Assembly (NCBI GenBank): GCA_951812805.1
Contig: CATOSZ010000003.1
Coordinates: forward strand, 310,001 to 374,000
Length of the DNA: 64,000 nucleotides
Reading direction: 5' to 3'
DNA from: an uncultured Alphaproteobacteria bacterium
GTDB taxonomy: Bacteria; Pseudomonadota; Alphaproteobacteria; GCA-2731375
In this document: piece after piece, positions 46,174 through 55,305 of the stretch
How the letters are laid out: each line of letters starts with the position of its first letter
Numbering within the stretch: position 1 is the first letter of the stretch
The notes under the pieces: generated by a model
Database searches by the model: none
Told to the model about the DNA's origin: nothing
Seen by the model: only the letters and a program-made list of their open reading frames with translations
Made by a program: the position numbers and the translations under genes

Positions 46174-47164
46174 ATGACCAGCGCCGATGTCCTCGAAGAG
46201 AACGCCCGCCTGCGCGACGCCCTGGCCGAGGAACGGGCGGCACGGACGCGGGCCGAACTGGAAGTCGAACATCTGAAGCTGCAGATCGCCAAGCTGCGCC
46301 GCGAGCAGTATGGCCGTTCCTCCGAGCGTGGCGCCCACCTGCTGGAGCAGCTGGAACTGCAACTTGAGGAGCTGGAGACGGCGACGGCCGAGAGCGCGGG
46401 CCCGGGCGAGGCCGACGACGGCACGACGGTGCGCGGCTTCACCCGACGCAAGCCCAAGCGGGCGCCGCTGCCGGCCCACCTGCCGCGCGAGCGGGTCGTG
46501 CTGCCCGGCCCCGAGTTCTGCTCTTGCTGCGGTGGCGACAAGCTGGTGAAGCTCGGGGAAGACGTCACCGAGAGCCTGGAGCTGGTGCCCCGCCAGTGGA
46601 AGGTGGTGCAGACGGTGCGGGAGAAGTTCAGCTGCCGGGCCTGCGAGACGATCAGCCAGCCGCCGGCGCCGCACCACGCGATCCCGCGCGGGCGCGCCGG
46701 TCCCGGCCTGCTGGCGACGGTCCTCAACGACAAGTTCGCCATGCACCTGCCGCTCACCCGGCAGAGCCGGGCCTTCGCCGCCGAGGGTATCGAGCTCGAC
46801 GTCTCGACCTTGGCGGATTGGGTCGGCGCCTGCTGCGCCACGCTTCGGCCGTTGCACGAGCGCATCCGGGCCCATGTGCTGGCCGCCGAACGGCTGCATG
46901 GCGACGAGACGCCGGTGCCGGTGCTGGCCAGGAAGAAGACGGTCAAGGGCAGGATCTGGACCTACGTCCGCGACGACCGTCCCTTCGCCGGCAGCGACCC
47001 GCCGGCGGCGCTCTACTTCTACTCCCGGGATCGGGCCGGCCGGCATCCCCGGGGTCATCTGGAGGTCTGGTCCGGCATCCTCCAGGCCGATGCCTACAGC
47101 GGCTTCAACGCCCTCTATGCGAAGGGACGCCAACCGGCGCCGCTTATCGAGGCCTCGTGCTGGG
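46174..47164 (+). pseudogene. tnpC: IS66 transposase TnpC, N-terminal part (interrupted)
   Basis: The first 330 codons of the IS66 DDE transposase: a coiled coil (ENARLRDALAEERAARTRAE), KLRREQYGRSSER, a zinc-finger-like region (CSCCGGDKL and CRACETISQPP) and the first catalytic region (RLHGDETPVPVL). The frame breaks at TGCTGGG (47158-47164), where IS21-D begins. Joined to 49797-50365 it gives exactly 519 in-frame residues, so IS21-D is the only lesion. Confidence 0.92.
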
Positions 47165-47173
47165 TGCGCGTTT

Positions 47174-47260
47174 CGGAAAGTCCCGGACACCGATTACGGA
47201 AAGTCCTGGCCAGAGATTTCAGTAAGTCGCGGCCAGTGATTCCGGAAAGTCCCGGACAGC
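47174..47260 (+). repeat. Four subterminal repeats with 23-bp period (IS21-D left end)
   Basis: CGGAAAGTCC-type cores start at 47174, 47197, 47220 (CAGTAAGTCG) and 47243, exactly 23 bases apart, each preceded by GATT/GTTT. Three inverted counterparts lie at the right end (gaaatc/gaaacc cores at 49735, 49758 and 49780). IS21 elements are known to carry multiple terminal transposase-binding sites; these are probably the IstA sites. Confidence 0.85.
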
Positions 47261-47336
47261 ATCACGGGGCGATCTGAGTTCAGCTTTCGGGTGCGCCGTC
47301 TCGGCGTCTACCTCTTGGCTTTTGCCGGGAGGGGAC

Positions 47337-48890
47337 ATGCCCAGACGGAAGCAGACGAGACGAACGACGGTGAGAGATGCACGAACGATCCTGCGGCTGA
47401 CGCATGACCAAGGCCTCTCGGCGCGAGAGGTGGCGGAACGGCTGAAGGTCTCCAAGACGACAGTGTCGACCTATTTGCTGCGGGCCCGCGAGGTCGGCCT
47501 TACCGCCTGGCCGCTGCCGGCGGAATACGAGGACGACGCGGTCCTGCAAGAGACGCTGTTCCGCCGCATGGGCCGGCCCCCGCGCGACAGGTGCGAGCCG
47601 CACTGGCCGACGGTCGCGGCCGAGCTGAAGCGCAAGGGGGTGACGCTGACCCTGCTCTGGCAGGAATACCGCGCCTCACATCCCGATGGCTACGGCTACA
47701 CCTGGTTCTGCGAAGCCTTCACGGCGTTCAAGCGGCGCACCGGCGCCACCTGGCGCAACCGCCACGAGGCCGGTGCGGTCATGCAGACCGATTATGCCGG
47801 CCAGACGGTGGACATCGTCGACCCCGAGACCGGCGAGGTGCACGACGCGCAGATCTTCGTCGCCGTGCTGGGCGCTTCCTCGCTCACCTTCGCCACCGCC
47901 AGCCTGACCCAGCGCCTGCCCGACTGGGTCGCCGGACAATGCCGGGCGCTCGCCTACTTCGGCGGCGTGCCCAAGAGCATCGTCTGCGATAACCTCAAGG
48001 CCGGCGTCGCCAAGCCGCTCTGGTTCGAGCCGACCCTCAACCCGACCTTCGCCGCGCTCGCCGAGCACTACGACACCACCGTCCTGCCGACCCGGGTCCG
48101 CAAGCCGCGCGACAAGGCCAAGGTCGAAGTCGCCGTCCAGGTCGTCGAGCGCTGGATCCTGGCAAGACTGCGCAATACGCGCTTCTTCTCCCTCGACCAG
48201 CTCAACCGGGCGATCCGCGACCTCCTCGAGGAGCTCAACGAGCGGCCCATGCGCAACCTTGGAAAGAGCCGGCGCCAGATGTTCGAGGCCATCGAGCGCG
48301 AGGCCCTGGCACCCCTGCCGACGACGCCCTTCGAATATGCCGAATGGAAGACCGCCAAGGTCCATTCCGACTATCACGTCGACGTCGAGCGCAGCTTCTA
48401 CTCCGTGCCGCACGGCCTGATCGGCCGCAAGGTCCAAGTCCGGCTCACTCACCGCACGGTCGAGATCTTCCACAACCACAAGCGCGTCGCCAGCCATCTC
48501 CGCCGCTCACCGCATGGCGGCCATGCCACGATCCCGGCCCACATGCCCAAGGCGCACCAGCGCTATGCCGAGCGAACGCCACAAAGCCTGATCGACCAGG
48601 CCAGCCGCATCGGCCCCAACGCCGCCCTCCTGGTCGAGCGGATGATCCGCGATCGGCCCCATCCCGAGCAAGGCTATCGCAGCGCCATGGGCGTCTTGTC
48701 GCTCGCCCGCCGATACGAACCGGAACGCGTCGAGGCCGCCTGCGCACGCGCGCTCACCATCAACACGACCAGCTACTCATCGCTCGCCGCCATCCTCAAG
48801 TCCGGCCTCGATCGCACACGCCCCGAGCGCGAACCGCTTCTGCCGCTGCCGCCACACACCAACATCCGCGGCCCCGGCTACTACCGATAA
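47337..48890 (+). CDS. istA: IS21-family transposase IstA (element D)
   Basis: A 517-residue DDE transposase of a second IS21 subgroup. The HTH is [20 protein letters not shown]. Catalytic residues lie in [16 protein letters not shown] (first Asp), [12 protein letters not shown] (second Asp) and [14 protein letters not shown] (Glu). ATG 47337 follows GGGAGGGGAC; a TTG lies 15 bases upstream. The C-terminus ends [11 protein letters not shown]. Intact. Confidence 0.92.
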   Translation: MPRRKQTRRTTVRDARTILRLTHDQGLSAREVAERLKVSKTTVSTYLLRAREVGLTAWPLPAEYEDDAVLQETLFRRMGRPPRDRCEPHWPTVAAELKRKGVTLTLLWQEYRASHPDGYGYTWFCEAFTAFKRRTGATWRNRHEAGAVMQTDYAGQTVDIVDPETGEVHDAQIFVAVLGASSLTFATASLTQRLPDWVAGQCRALAYFGGVPKSIVCDNLKAGVAKPLWFEPTLNPTFAALAEHYDTTVLPTRVRKPRDKAKVEVAVQVVERWILARLRNTRFFSLDQLNRAIRDLLEELNERPMRNLGKSRRQMFEAIEREALAPLPTTPFEYAEWKTAKVHSDYHVDVERSFYSVPHGLIGRKVQVRLTHRTVEIFHNHKRVASHLRRSPHGGHATIPAHMPKAHQRYAERTPQSLIDQASRIGPNAALLVERMIRDRPHPEQGYRSAMGVLSLARRYEPERVEAACARALTINTTSYSSLAAILKSGLDRTRPEREPLLPLPPHTNIRGPGYYR

Positions 48891-48907
48891 CCAGGAGAAG
48901 ACACCTC

Positions 48908-49684
48908 ATGCTGACACACCCGACCCTCGACCAGATGCAGGCCCTCGGCTTCAAGGGCATGGCAGAGGCTTACCGCGACATGGCCGAGCGAGGCCAATCA
49001 TCGGAATTGAACCGCGAGGACTGGCTCGCCCTCATGCTCGACCGCGAGGCCGCCACCCGCGCCGACAAGCGCCTCGCCAACCGCCTCAGACAGGCCAGGC
49101 TACGCTTCCCCGAGGCCTGCATCGAGGACATCGACTTCGCCGCCGAACGAGGCCTCGACCGCCGCGCCGTCCTCTCTCTCGCCCAGGGCGTCTGGCTCAA
49201 GGCACACGAGAACCTCATCGTCACCGGCCAGACCGGAACCGGCAAGACATGGCTCGCCTGTGCCATCGCCCATCAGGCCGCCAGGCTCGATCATTCCGTC
49301 CTCTACGTCCGCATGCCCAGGCTCTTCGAGGACCTCGCCATGGCCCGCCTCGACGGCCGGCTGCCCCGCCTGATCGACCGCCTCGCCCGGGTCCAGCTGC
49401 TCGTCCTCGACGACTGGGGAACCCATGGCCTGACCGACCGCCAGCGCCTCGATCTCCTGGAAATCTGCGAGGAACGATACCACCGACGCTCAACCCTCAT
49501 CACCGCGCAGATCCCCGTGACCGCCTGGCACGACCTGATCGGCGAGGCCACCATCGCCGACGCCATCCTCGACCGCGTCATCCACAACGCCCACCGCATC
49601 GGCTTGAAAGGCGACAGCATGCGAAAGAAGAAATCGACGACCGACTTGACCCAGCCAACCACAACGGAAAACAATCCCGACTGA
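48908..49684 (+). CDS. istB: IS21-family helper ATPase IstB (element D)
   Basis: A 258-residue DnaC-like ATPase. Walker A is [18 protein letters not shown] near residue 105 and Walker B is [13 protein letters not shown] near 165. The N-terminal [20 protein letters not shown] is typical of IstB. ATG 48908 follows CAGGAGAAG; an upstream open frame belongs to another frame of istA. It ends in a polar tail rich in Thr and Asn. Confidence 0.93.
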   Translation: MLTHPTLDQMQALGFKGMAEAYRDMAERGQSSELNREDWLALMLDREAATRADKRLANRLRQARLRFPEACIEDIDFAAERGLDRRAVLSLAQGVWLKAHENLIVTGQTGTGKTWLACAIAHQAARLDHSVLYVRMPRLFEDLAMARLDGRLPRLIDRLARVQLLVLDDWGTHGLTDRQRLDLLEICEERYHRRSTLITAQIPVTAWHDLIGEATIADAILDRVIHNAHRIGLKGDSMRKKKSTTDLTQPTTTENNPD

Positions 49685-49796
49685 CGGCAACAAGGCACCC
49701 GAAGCCAAACTCCCGGAACCGGCCGGGACTTTATGAAATCGGTGGCCAGGACTTACTGAAACCGCCGTCCGGAACTACCGAAATCCGCATGCTGGG

Positions 49797-50365
49797 CTCA
49801 CAGCCGGCGCAAGTTCTTCGAGCTGGCCGATCTCGGCAAGGCGATCCGGGCGCCGATGGCCCGCGACGCGGTGCGCCGCATCGACGAGATCTTCGCCATC
49901 GAGGCCGAGATCAACGGCGACACGGCGGAGCGCCGTCGCGGGATCCGCCGGGCCCGCGTCCGCCCACTGGTCGACGACCTCGGGAAATGGATGCGGACGG
50001 AACGCGCCAAACTGTCCTCGGGCAGCGCCGTCGCCAAGGCCATGGATTACATGCTCAAGCGCTGGCCGAGCTTCACGGCGTTCCTGGCCGACGGTCGCAT
50101 CTGCCTCACCAACAATGCCGCCGAGCGCGCGCTCCGGGGCATCGCCGTCGGCCGGCGCAACTGGACCTTCGCCGGTTCCGACCGGGGCGCCGAGCGCGCC
50201 GCCGCCGTCTACACCCTGATCGAAACCGCCCGCCTCAACGACGTCGACCCTCGCGCCTGGTTCGAAGACGTGCTGCGCCGCATCAACGACCATCCGGCAA
50301 AGGCGATCGACCAACTCCTGCCCTGGAACTGGAAAGCCGCGACACCCAACAACATCGCCGCCTGA
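49797..50365 (+). pseudogene. tnpC: IS66 transposase TnpC, C-terminal part
   Basis: The remaining 189 codons of TnpC after IS21-D: AHSRRKFFELADLGKAIRAP, then RWPSFTAFLADGRICLTNNA with AERALRGIAVGRRNWTFAGS carrying the last catalytic Glu, and the end LLPWNWKAATPNNIAA. An internal ATG at 49856 opens a 169-codon frame, but without the N-terminal domains it should not transpose. Confidence 0.92.
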
Positions 50366-50476
50366 TCCGTTCCCCGCAGCCGCGCTCCGTCAATCCGAGC
50401 CGACCGTGGTCTTGGCCGGATGCGTACTAAAAAGGGGCCATTTGGCGGTTTATAGAGGGCGATATTTGTTTGGGGA

Positions 50477-50586
50477 GCTTGTCCAGGTAGTCCACGGGAG
50501 GGGCCCGCGCGCGGGGCGACGAGCCCTTCAATCGGGCTGTCGGCGACCCGCGCGTGGGAGGGACCTGTGGGCCCACGTGGTCAAGC
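50477..50586 (-). repeat. Long imperfect hairpin behind istB of IS21-E
   Basis: 110 bases bounded by GCTTGTCCAGG and ...GGTCAAGC. It keeps the blocks TAGTCCACGGGAGGG and CGTGGGAGGGACCTGTGGGCCCAC seen in the IS21-B hairpin, while the inner stem has a different sequence (GAGCCC-TTCAATC-GGGCTG). It overlaps the istB stop codon. Confidence 0.75.
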
Positions 50587-51363
50587 GTCGGGGCGTGTTC
50601 TGTCCGCCTTAGCTTTCTTCGAGCCGCGCGCATGCTTGAGGCGATAGCTCTCGCCGTTGCATTCGAGGATGTGGACATGATGGGTCAGTCGGTCGAGGAG
50701 AGCGCCTGTAAGGCGTTCCGAGCCGAAGACCTCGGTCCATTCGTCGAAGGGCAGGTTCGAGGTGACCAGGATCGAGCCCCGTTCGTATCTTTGTGAGAAG
50801 ACCTCGAAGAGGAGCTCGGCGCCGGTCTTGGAGAGCGGCACGAAGCCGAGTTCGTCGATGATCAGTAGACGGTATTTTGCCAGTTGTCCTTGCAGGCGGA
50901 GCAGCCGCTTCTCATCCCGGGCTTCCATCAGCTCATGGACCAGTGCAGCGGCGGTGGTGAAGCCGACGGCGAGCCCCTTCTGGCAAGCCGCGAGGCCAAG
51001 ACCGAGAGCGACGTGGGTCTTGCCGGTGCCGCTATTGCCCAGCGCGATGACGTTCTCTCGGCGATCGATGTACTCGCACCGTGCCAGCTCCAAGGCCAGT
51101 GTCTTATTGAGGGAGGGGATTGCTTTGAAGTCGAAGGCATCGAGGCTTTTGACGGTCGGGAACCTGGCCTGTCGGATCCGCCGCTCGACCATGCGGCGTT
51201 CGCGGTCGATCAGTTCCAGTTCGCTCAGCCGCAGTAGATAGCGAACGTGATCGACGCCCTCGGCGGCACACTGGCGGGCGAGCTTGTCATACTCGCGCTG
51301 GAAGGTCGGCAGCTTGAGGGACTTCAGGTGGTGGGCCAGCAAGAGCTGCGGGGTCTCGGTCAT
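50581..51363 (-). CDS. istB: IS21-family helper ATPase IstB (element E)
   Basis: A 260-residue IstB ATPase: N-terminal LLAHHLKSLKLPTFQREYDK, Walker A LGNSGTGKTHVALGLGLAAC near residue 110, Walker B LLIIDELGFVPLSKTGAELL near 175 and SILVTSNLPFDEWTEVFGSE. The C-terminus is basic (KKAKADRTRPDA). ATG 51363 overlaps the istA stop. Intact. Confidence 0.93.
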   Translation of the reverse strand: MTETPQLLLAHHLKSLKLPTFQREYDKLARQCAAEGVDHVRYLLRLSELELIDRERRMVERRIRQARFPTVKSLDAFDFKAIPSLNKTLALELARCEYIDRRENVIALGNSGTGKTHVALGLGLAACQKGLAVGFTTAAALVHELMEARDEKRLLRLQGQLAKYRLLIIDELGFVPLSKTGAELLFEVFSQRYERGSILVTSNLPFDEWTEVFGSERLTGALLDRLTHHVHILECNGESYRLKHARGSKKAKADRTRPDA

Positions 51364-52916
51364 GATCCGGCGCCGCCCAGCAGGCTCATGTATGTGGCGG
51401 CGGTCGTGGTGGCGACACGCGCTCGGGGCAGATAGGGATAAATGTCCAGGTCCAGACGTGGCGGCCGGCGTTCGATCCGACACAACAGCAGATGCTTGAC
51501 CGCGTCATAACCGATCGCGCCGAGCCGCAAGGCATCGCGGACGGCGCCATGAACGTCTTCCGGCTCGAACGTCTCCATGAGGCTGAGGACCTGCACGTAC
51601 TCCCGCTTGCCAGCTTTACCCATGCGGGCTTCGAGCAGACGTCGGAGACTTGCGAAGGCCTCGGGCAGGTCCCAGCCTTGCAGGGGTGCCGCCTGGTCCA
51701 GAGCGCCGATCTTCTTCTCCAGCAAGGGGAGATAGTGCAGCGGATCGAAGACCAGATCCCCCCGCTCATAGGAACGGATATGGCGGGCGATGATCTCGCC
51801 GCCGCAGCCGATCACCACCTCATGCACGTAGCCACGGATCCAGACGTCCTGGTGGCCATAAGCGACGGGTACGGAGTAATCGTTGCGTCGGTAGCGTACC
51901 AGGGAGAGTGAGCTGACCCGCGTGGCCTGCTGATCGCAAGCATCGAAGAGTGCCGGCGGCAACGCCATCAGGGCTTCCTGGTCGCGACCGAACCGCTCGC
52001 CGATGCTCTCGCGGTGGCCGCGCAGGACATCCTTGCCCCGTTCATGGCAGCGTCTGGCCAGATCCCCATTGAAGGCTTCCCAGCTCTCGAAGCGAGGAAC
52101 GGGGATCATGAAGTTACGCCGCGCATAGCCAACCATGCCCTCGACCTTGCCCCTTCGCCATCGGGCTCGAACCGATGGCGCCTTCGATGGCTCAGCATTC
52201 CCCTGGCCGGGGCAGCCAAAACGGTCCTCGAACAGATAATGGGATTGGAGCCCACTGAACGCCTGCGCCCGCTGCCGTGTGCCGTCCGACAGAATGCGCG
52301 CCACCAGGCGCTTGTCGTTATCGTAGAGAATCGATTGCGGCACCCCGCCGAAGAAGGCAAAACCCGCGTTGTGGCCGTCCAACCAGGCTTCCGACGTCGC
52401 CGCCGGGTAGGCCTTCACGAAGCACTGATCGCTATGGGGAAAGTCCATGACGAAGAAGTGGGCCTTCCGCCGAATGCCGGCGACGATGACCACGGCTTCG
52501 CCAAAGTCCGCCTGCGCATAACCGGGAGGGTGGGCCAACGGCACGAACATCTCCCGCAGACGACGGCGGCGCTCGCGCACGTAATCCTTGACGATGGTCT
52601 GACCGCCCTCAAAGCCATGCTCATCGCGAAGGCGCTCGTGGATCCGCTTCGCCGTGTGCCGCTGCTTGCGATGGGTTGATCGATCTTCCTCAAGAATGCG
52701 ATCAATGATGCCTGTGTACGGGGCCAACTTCGGCCGCCTCGCAGGTCGAGTACGTTGGTATCCAGGCGGCACCGAATGGGCCAGGATCTTCGCCACCGTC
52801 TTCCGATCGATCCCAAATTGCCGCGCCGCCTCGCGACCGCTCAGACCGCCGCGCCGACAGGCGAGCCTGACCTTCCGATAGAGCTCCACTGGGTACATCT
52901 CCACGCCTTCCATCAA
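51360..52916 (-). CDS. istA: IS21-family transposase IstA (element E) with an in-frame insert
   Basis: A 518-residue DDE transposase. HTH: GLSGREAARQFGIDRKTVAK. The first Asp is in YAQADFGEAVV, the second in QSILYDNDKRL and the Glu in RGKVEGMVGYARRNF. Between FGCPGQGN and GKVEG there is an extra stretch, AEPSKAPSVRARWRR, which other IstA proteins of this type lack as far as I recall. The DNA there is a perfect palindrome (52156-52180). The insert sits next to the catalytic Glu and may impair activity, though the frame is kept. Confidence 0.88.
   Translation of the reverse strand: MMEGVEMYPVELYRKVRLACRRGGLSGREAARQFGIDRKTVAKILAHSVPPGYQRTRPARRPKLAPYTGIIDRILEEDRSTHRKQRHTAKRIHERLRDEHGFEGGQTIVKDYVRERRRRLREMFVPLAHPPGYAQADFGEAVVIVAGIRRKAHFFVMDFPHSDQCFVKAYPAATSEAWLDGHNAGFAFFGGVPQSILYDNDKRLVARILSDGTRQRAQAFSGLQSHYLFEDRFGCPGQGNAEPSKAPSVRARWRRGKVEGMVGYARRNFMIPVPRFESWEAFNGDLARRCHERGKDVLRGHRESIGERFGRDQEALMALPPALFDACDQQATRVSSLSLVRYRRNDYSVPVAYGHQDVWIRGYVHEVVIGCGGEIIARHIRSYERGDLVFDPLHYLPLLEKKIGALDQAAPLQGWDLPEAFASLRRLLEARMGKAGKREYVQVLSLMETFEPEDVHGAVRDALRLGAIGYDAVKHLLLCRIERRPPRLDLDIYPYLPRARVATTTAATYMSLLGGAGS
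52156..52180. repeat. Palindrome inside istA of IS21-E
   Basis: CGCCATCGG (52156-52164) and CCGATGGCG (52172-52180) form a perfect 9-bp stem with a 7-base loop. The palindrome lies within the roughly 42-45 bases that appear inserted in frame between the conserved GN and GKVEG of IstA. Confidence 0.75.
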
Positions 52917-53010
52917 TATGATGAAAGGCTATCAAATGGCGGACTTTCTATCCGCCCGCAGCCAGACAGCCTGGCCGCATCAGTGGCCCAGTATCGTGCT
53001 GCCGCTTACA

Positions 53011-53301
53011 CGCCTTTTCGACGGTGCGCCGGGGTTCCAGGAAGAAGGGCAGGTAGCTGCCCCTGCGCAGTTTCGGGATCGGCAGCTCGACAGTGCCCGC
53101 CCGGGTTTCCCAGAGCCGTTTGCGGTAGCCGTTGCGCTGGTTTACCCGCTCGGCGTTCCGCTCGCCGTGGCCGGCACCGCACAGGCCATCGATCTCCAGC
53201 GCCATCAATCGCTCGACCGCGACGCCGATCATGTCGCGCAGGAAATCAGCGTCCGGTGCCTTTTCAATCAGCGCCCGAAGCGCGATGCTGTCGTCGGTCA
53301 T
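53011..53301 (-). pseudogene. IS256-family transposase, N-terminal fragment
   Basis: The first 97 residues or so of a Mutator/IS256 transposase: RDMIGVAVERLMALEIDGLC, AGHGERNAERVNQRNGYRKR and LRRGSYLPFFLEPRRTVEKA. The match stops at 53010, where the terminus of IS21-E begins, and the frame then reads into IS21-E DNA to a stop at 52948. The catalytic domain is absent. Confidence 0.85.
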
Positions 53302-53847
53302 CGTATCGTCTCCTTCGGCGGTTGTCGATTAAGCAACCTCAACCTAACGAAGTTCGACGCGATGGCCACCGGCTTCCGTCCTCCGGTCGCCTACGGCTCC
53401 CTACGGACGGAAGCCGGTGGCCATCGCTCTTACACCACTACCTGGGACACACTCGGGGAGGCTTGGCGCACACGAGCTTGGGAAGGGCAATTCGACGTCA
53501 TGCAGCAAACGGTCGAACCGAGGATCGGCAGAGCTCGCCGAGGTCAAGGCGTAACAAAGCGCGCAGACCTGATAGGAGCGCCGATCCAAGGATCGCATGA
53601 GGGCCAGCGGTCAGACCCAATAGACCGCCCAAACAGGCCGGACAGATGACAGTACCCGACCAAACCCTGCATCAAGATCGAGAATGAGCTTGCCAAGACG
53701 GTGCCGTCCACAGATGACCCCTTTGAGGCGCCGCGAATAGCCCACCCCGGCACCGCGTACGGCTGGGTCCTTCCACTCTCCGGATGCACGTGATGATCAA
53801 TTGTCGGGGCTACCGTCGCGAAATGCCCGCAGATGCGGGGCCCCGTC
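53302..53847. other. Non-coding stretch between IS256 fragment and protease gene
   Basis: About 545 bases without a supported gene. The first part should contain the IS256 terminal repeat but I could not place it. The stretch holds a strong hairpin at 53359-53427. Several frames of 60-80 codons are open but have no recognisable product, no ribosome-binding site and overlapping reading on both strands. The part beyond about 53640 may be the original flank of the protease gene. Confidence 0.5.
53359..53427. repeat. 22-bp perfect inverted repeat
   Basis: The arm 53359-53380 (GCGATGGCCACCGGCTTCCG and two more bases) pairs perfectly with 53406-53427 around a 25-base loop. It lies about 60 bases beyond the IS256 transposase start. 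It may be a terminator, a remnant of an element or a REP-like unit; only one copy is present here. Confidence 0.8.
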
Positions 53848-54867
53848 TCAGTTCAGGTGCGAAACCTTCATGAAGTCGTACCGGCTCGCGGTTTCGATGC
53901 GGGCCTCGACCAGCTGGTCCTCGCGCTGGAAGGTCATGGTGACCTCGATGCCGGCCGGGCCCTGGGACCAGACGCGGCGCAGCATCTCCGCCAGGCTGTG
54001 CACGCCCTCGCCGGCGACGCCCAGCACGATGTCGCCGACCCGGACATCGGCCCGCTCCGCCGGGCCACCGTTGGCGAGGCCGGCGACGATCAGATGGCCC
54101 TCGATCTCCGTCGTGAACATGCCGAGCCAGGGCCGCGGCGGCACGCTGGTTCGCCCCTGGGCGACGAGTTCCGGCAGGATCGGCGCCAGCAGGTCGATCG
54201 GCACGAACATGTTGCCGCGCATCGGCTGCTCACCCGTCACCGCGTCCTGCACGAAGAGCGAACCGACGGCACAGAGCTTGCCCTCGGCGTCGAGCAGCGC
54301 CGCGCCCCCCCAGTTCGGGTGCGGCGGCGCGGTGAAGATCGCCTCGTCCAGCAGATATTCCCAATAGCCGGCGAACTCCCGCTTGGAAACGACCTTGGCG
54401 ACGAGCGACTGACCGGTGCCGCCATGCCCGCCAACCACCATCCGGTCGCCGACGGAAATCGCGGCGGAGCTGCCGATGGCGATCGGCGCGGTATCGAGGG
54501 GCTCCAGGGCGCGGACCAGGCCGAAGCCCGAATTATAGTCGTAGCCGAGCGGCTGGGCCCGGGCGACCTTGCCGTTCATGGCCGCGAGCGTGACGTGGGC
54601 CGCCTCCGAGATGAGGTAGCCGATGGTCAGCACCAGGCCCTCGTCGTCGATCAGGATGCCGTGTCCTTCACGTTCGGTACCAAGAATCGAGGCGGTATAG
54701 GCATCCTCGGGAATTTCGGAGCGCAGCGACAGCACCGCGTTCAGCGCGCCCTCGAGGTCGTAGTCGTAGTCTCGGGGCTTGGGCTGCGCCGTACGACTGA
54801 TGTCCGGCATCAGGAGGCGCGCGGCGGAATGAAGACGGTAGCCGTTCGCCTGCATCACCTGTTCCAT
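53848..54867 (-). CDS. Trypsin-like (S1C) PDZ protein with degenerate catalytic triad
   Basis: A 339-residue HtrA-like protein without a signal peptide. The protease fold is recognisable (HGILIDDEGLVLTIGYLISE), followed by a C-terminal PDZ domain (GPAERADVRVGDIVLGVAGE). All three catalytic positions look substituted: LTxxHV reads LTIGYL (His to Tyr), the Asp region reads NSGFGLVRA, and GNSGGPL reads PNWGGAAL (Ser to Trp). It is therefore likely a pseudoprotease or scaffold. ATG 54867 follows GGGGAG; the frame is open 51 bases further. It is core-like in composition. Confidence 0.75.
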   Translation of the reverse strand: MEQVMQANGYRLHSAARLLMPDISRTAQPKPRDYDYDLEGALNAVLSLRSEIPEDAYTASILGTEREGHGILIDDEGLVLTIGYLISEAAHVTLAAMNGKVARAQPLGYDYNSGFGLVRALEPLDTAPIAIGSSAAISVGDRMVVGGHGGTGQSLVAKVVSKREFAGYWEYLLDEAIFTAPPHPNWGGAALLDAEGKLCAVGSLFVQDAVTGEQPMRGNMFVPIDLLAPILPELVAQGRTSVPPRPWLGMFTTEIEGHLIVAGLANGGPAERADVRVGDIVLGVAGEGVHSLAEMLRRVWSQGPAGIEVTMTFQREDQLVEARIETASRYDFMKVSHLN

Positions 54868-55228
54868 GTGCCCGTCTTCTCCCCAAGAAACATCGAGACG
54901 TGGGCGGACCGGGATCACCAGCCCACCCAGGCCACTAAGCTATCCTCCCCCGCGCGCGGGGGCAATCGCGCACCACGGCAGCGGCCCGATCGCGCGATGA
55001 AACGCCATCTTTCGGGGCCTGCCGGCGCCACCCATCTTCGCCGCCGACACGCCGGCGCGGCCTTACCCGGCCCGGCGAATCATGTGGCAACCGATCGTCA
55101 CCCCGACGGCGGCGCCCTTACGTATCGCAACCGCCTGCCGGTTCGAAAGCCTGCAGACCGAGGGACCGCGCCCGCCAGCCGGCGATTGAAAGGCCCGTCG
55201 GCTTCGACTATGGTTCCCCTCGTTGTCG

Positions 55229-55305
<77 letters not shown>

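Larger units (their letters stand above)
47165..49789 (+). mobile_element. IS21-family element D, complete (2625 bp)
   Basis: The left end TGCGCGTTTCGGAAAGTCCC and right end (inward) TGCGGATTTCGGTAGTTCCG form the inverted repeats. The 7-bp target TGCTGGG is perfectly duplicated at 47158-47164 and 49790-49796 inside tnpC. Both istA and istB are intact. This type is unrelated in sequence to copies A-C and to E. The clean duplication marks it as a relatively recent insertion. Confidence 0.95.
45235..50427 (+). mobile_element. IS66-family element, interrupted by IS21-D and cut at its right end
   Basis: The left end reads GTCAACGGCGGCATAAAAAG just after RHS sequence. tnpA, tnpB and tnpC follow in the IS66 order. 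tnpC is split by IS21-D (47165-49789). The right inverted repeat is recognisable only for CCGGATGCGTAC (50416-50427), the complement of the left end's GTACGCATCCGG; after that IS21-E sequence begins. The outer 22 bases or so of the right end are lost. Confidence 0.85.
50428..53010 (-). mobile_element. IS21-family element E, third type
   Basis: istA (51360-52916) and istB (50581-51363) are on the minus strand. The left end at 53010 reads TGTAAGCGGCAGCACGATAC inward; it abuts an IS256 fragment. At the other side the sequence TAAAAAGGGGCCATTTGGCG at 50428 shares GGGCCA...GCGG with the left end but no TGT terminus is visible, so the 3' end may be cut where it meets the IS66 right end. No target duplication is visible. 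Confidence 0.82.

Noticed and set aside
51247-52679. Plus-strand frames opposite IS21-E istA
   Set aside because: Antisense to an intact transposase with recognisable catalytic residues.
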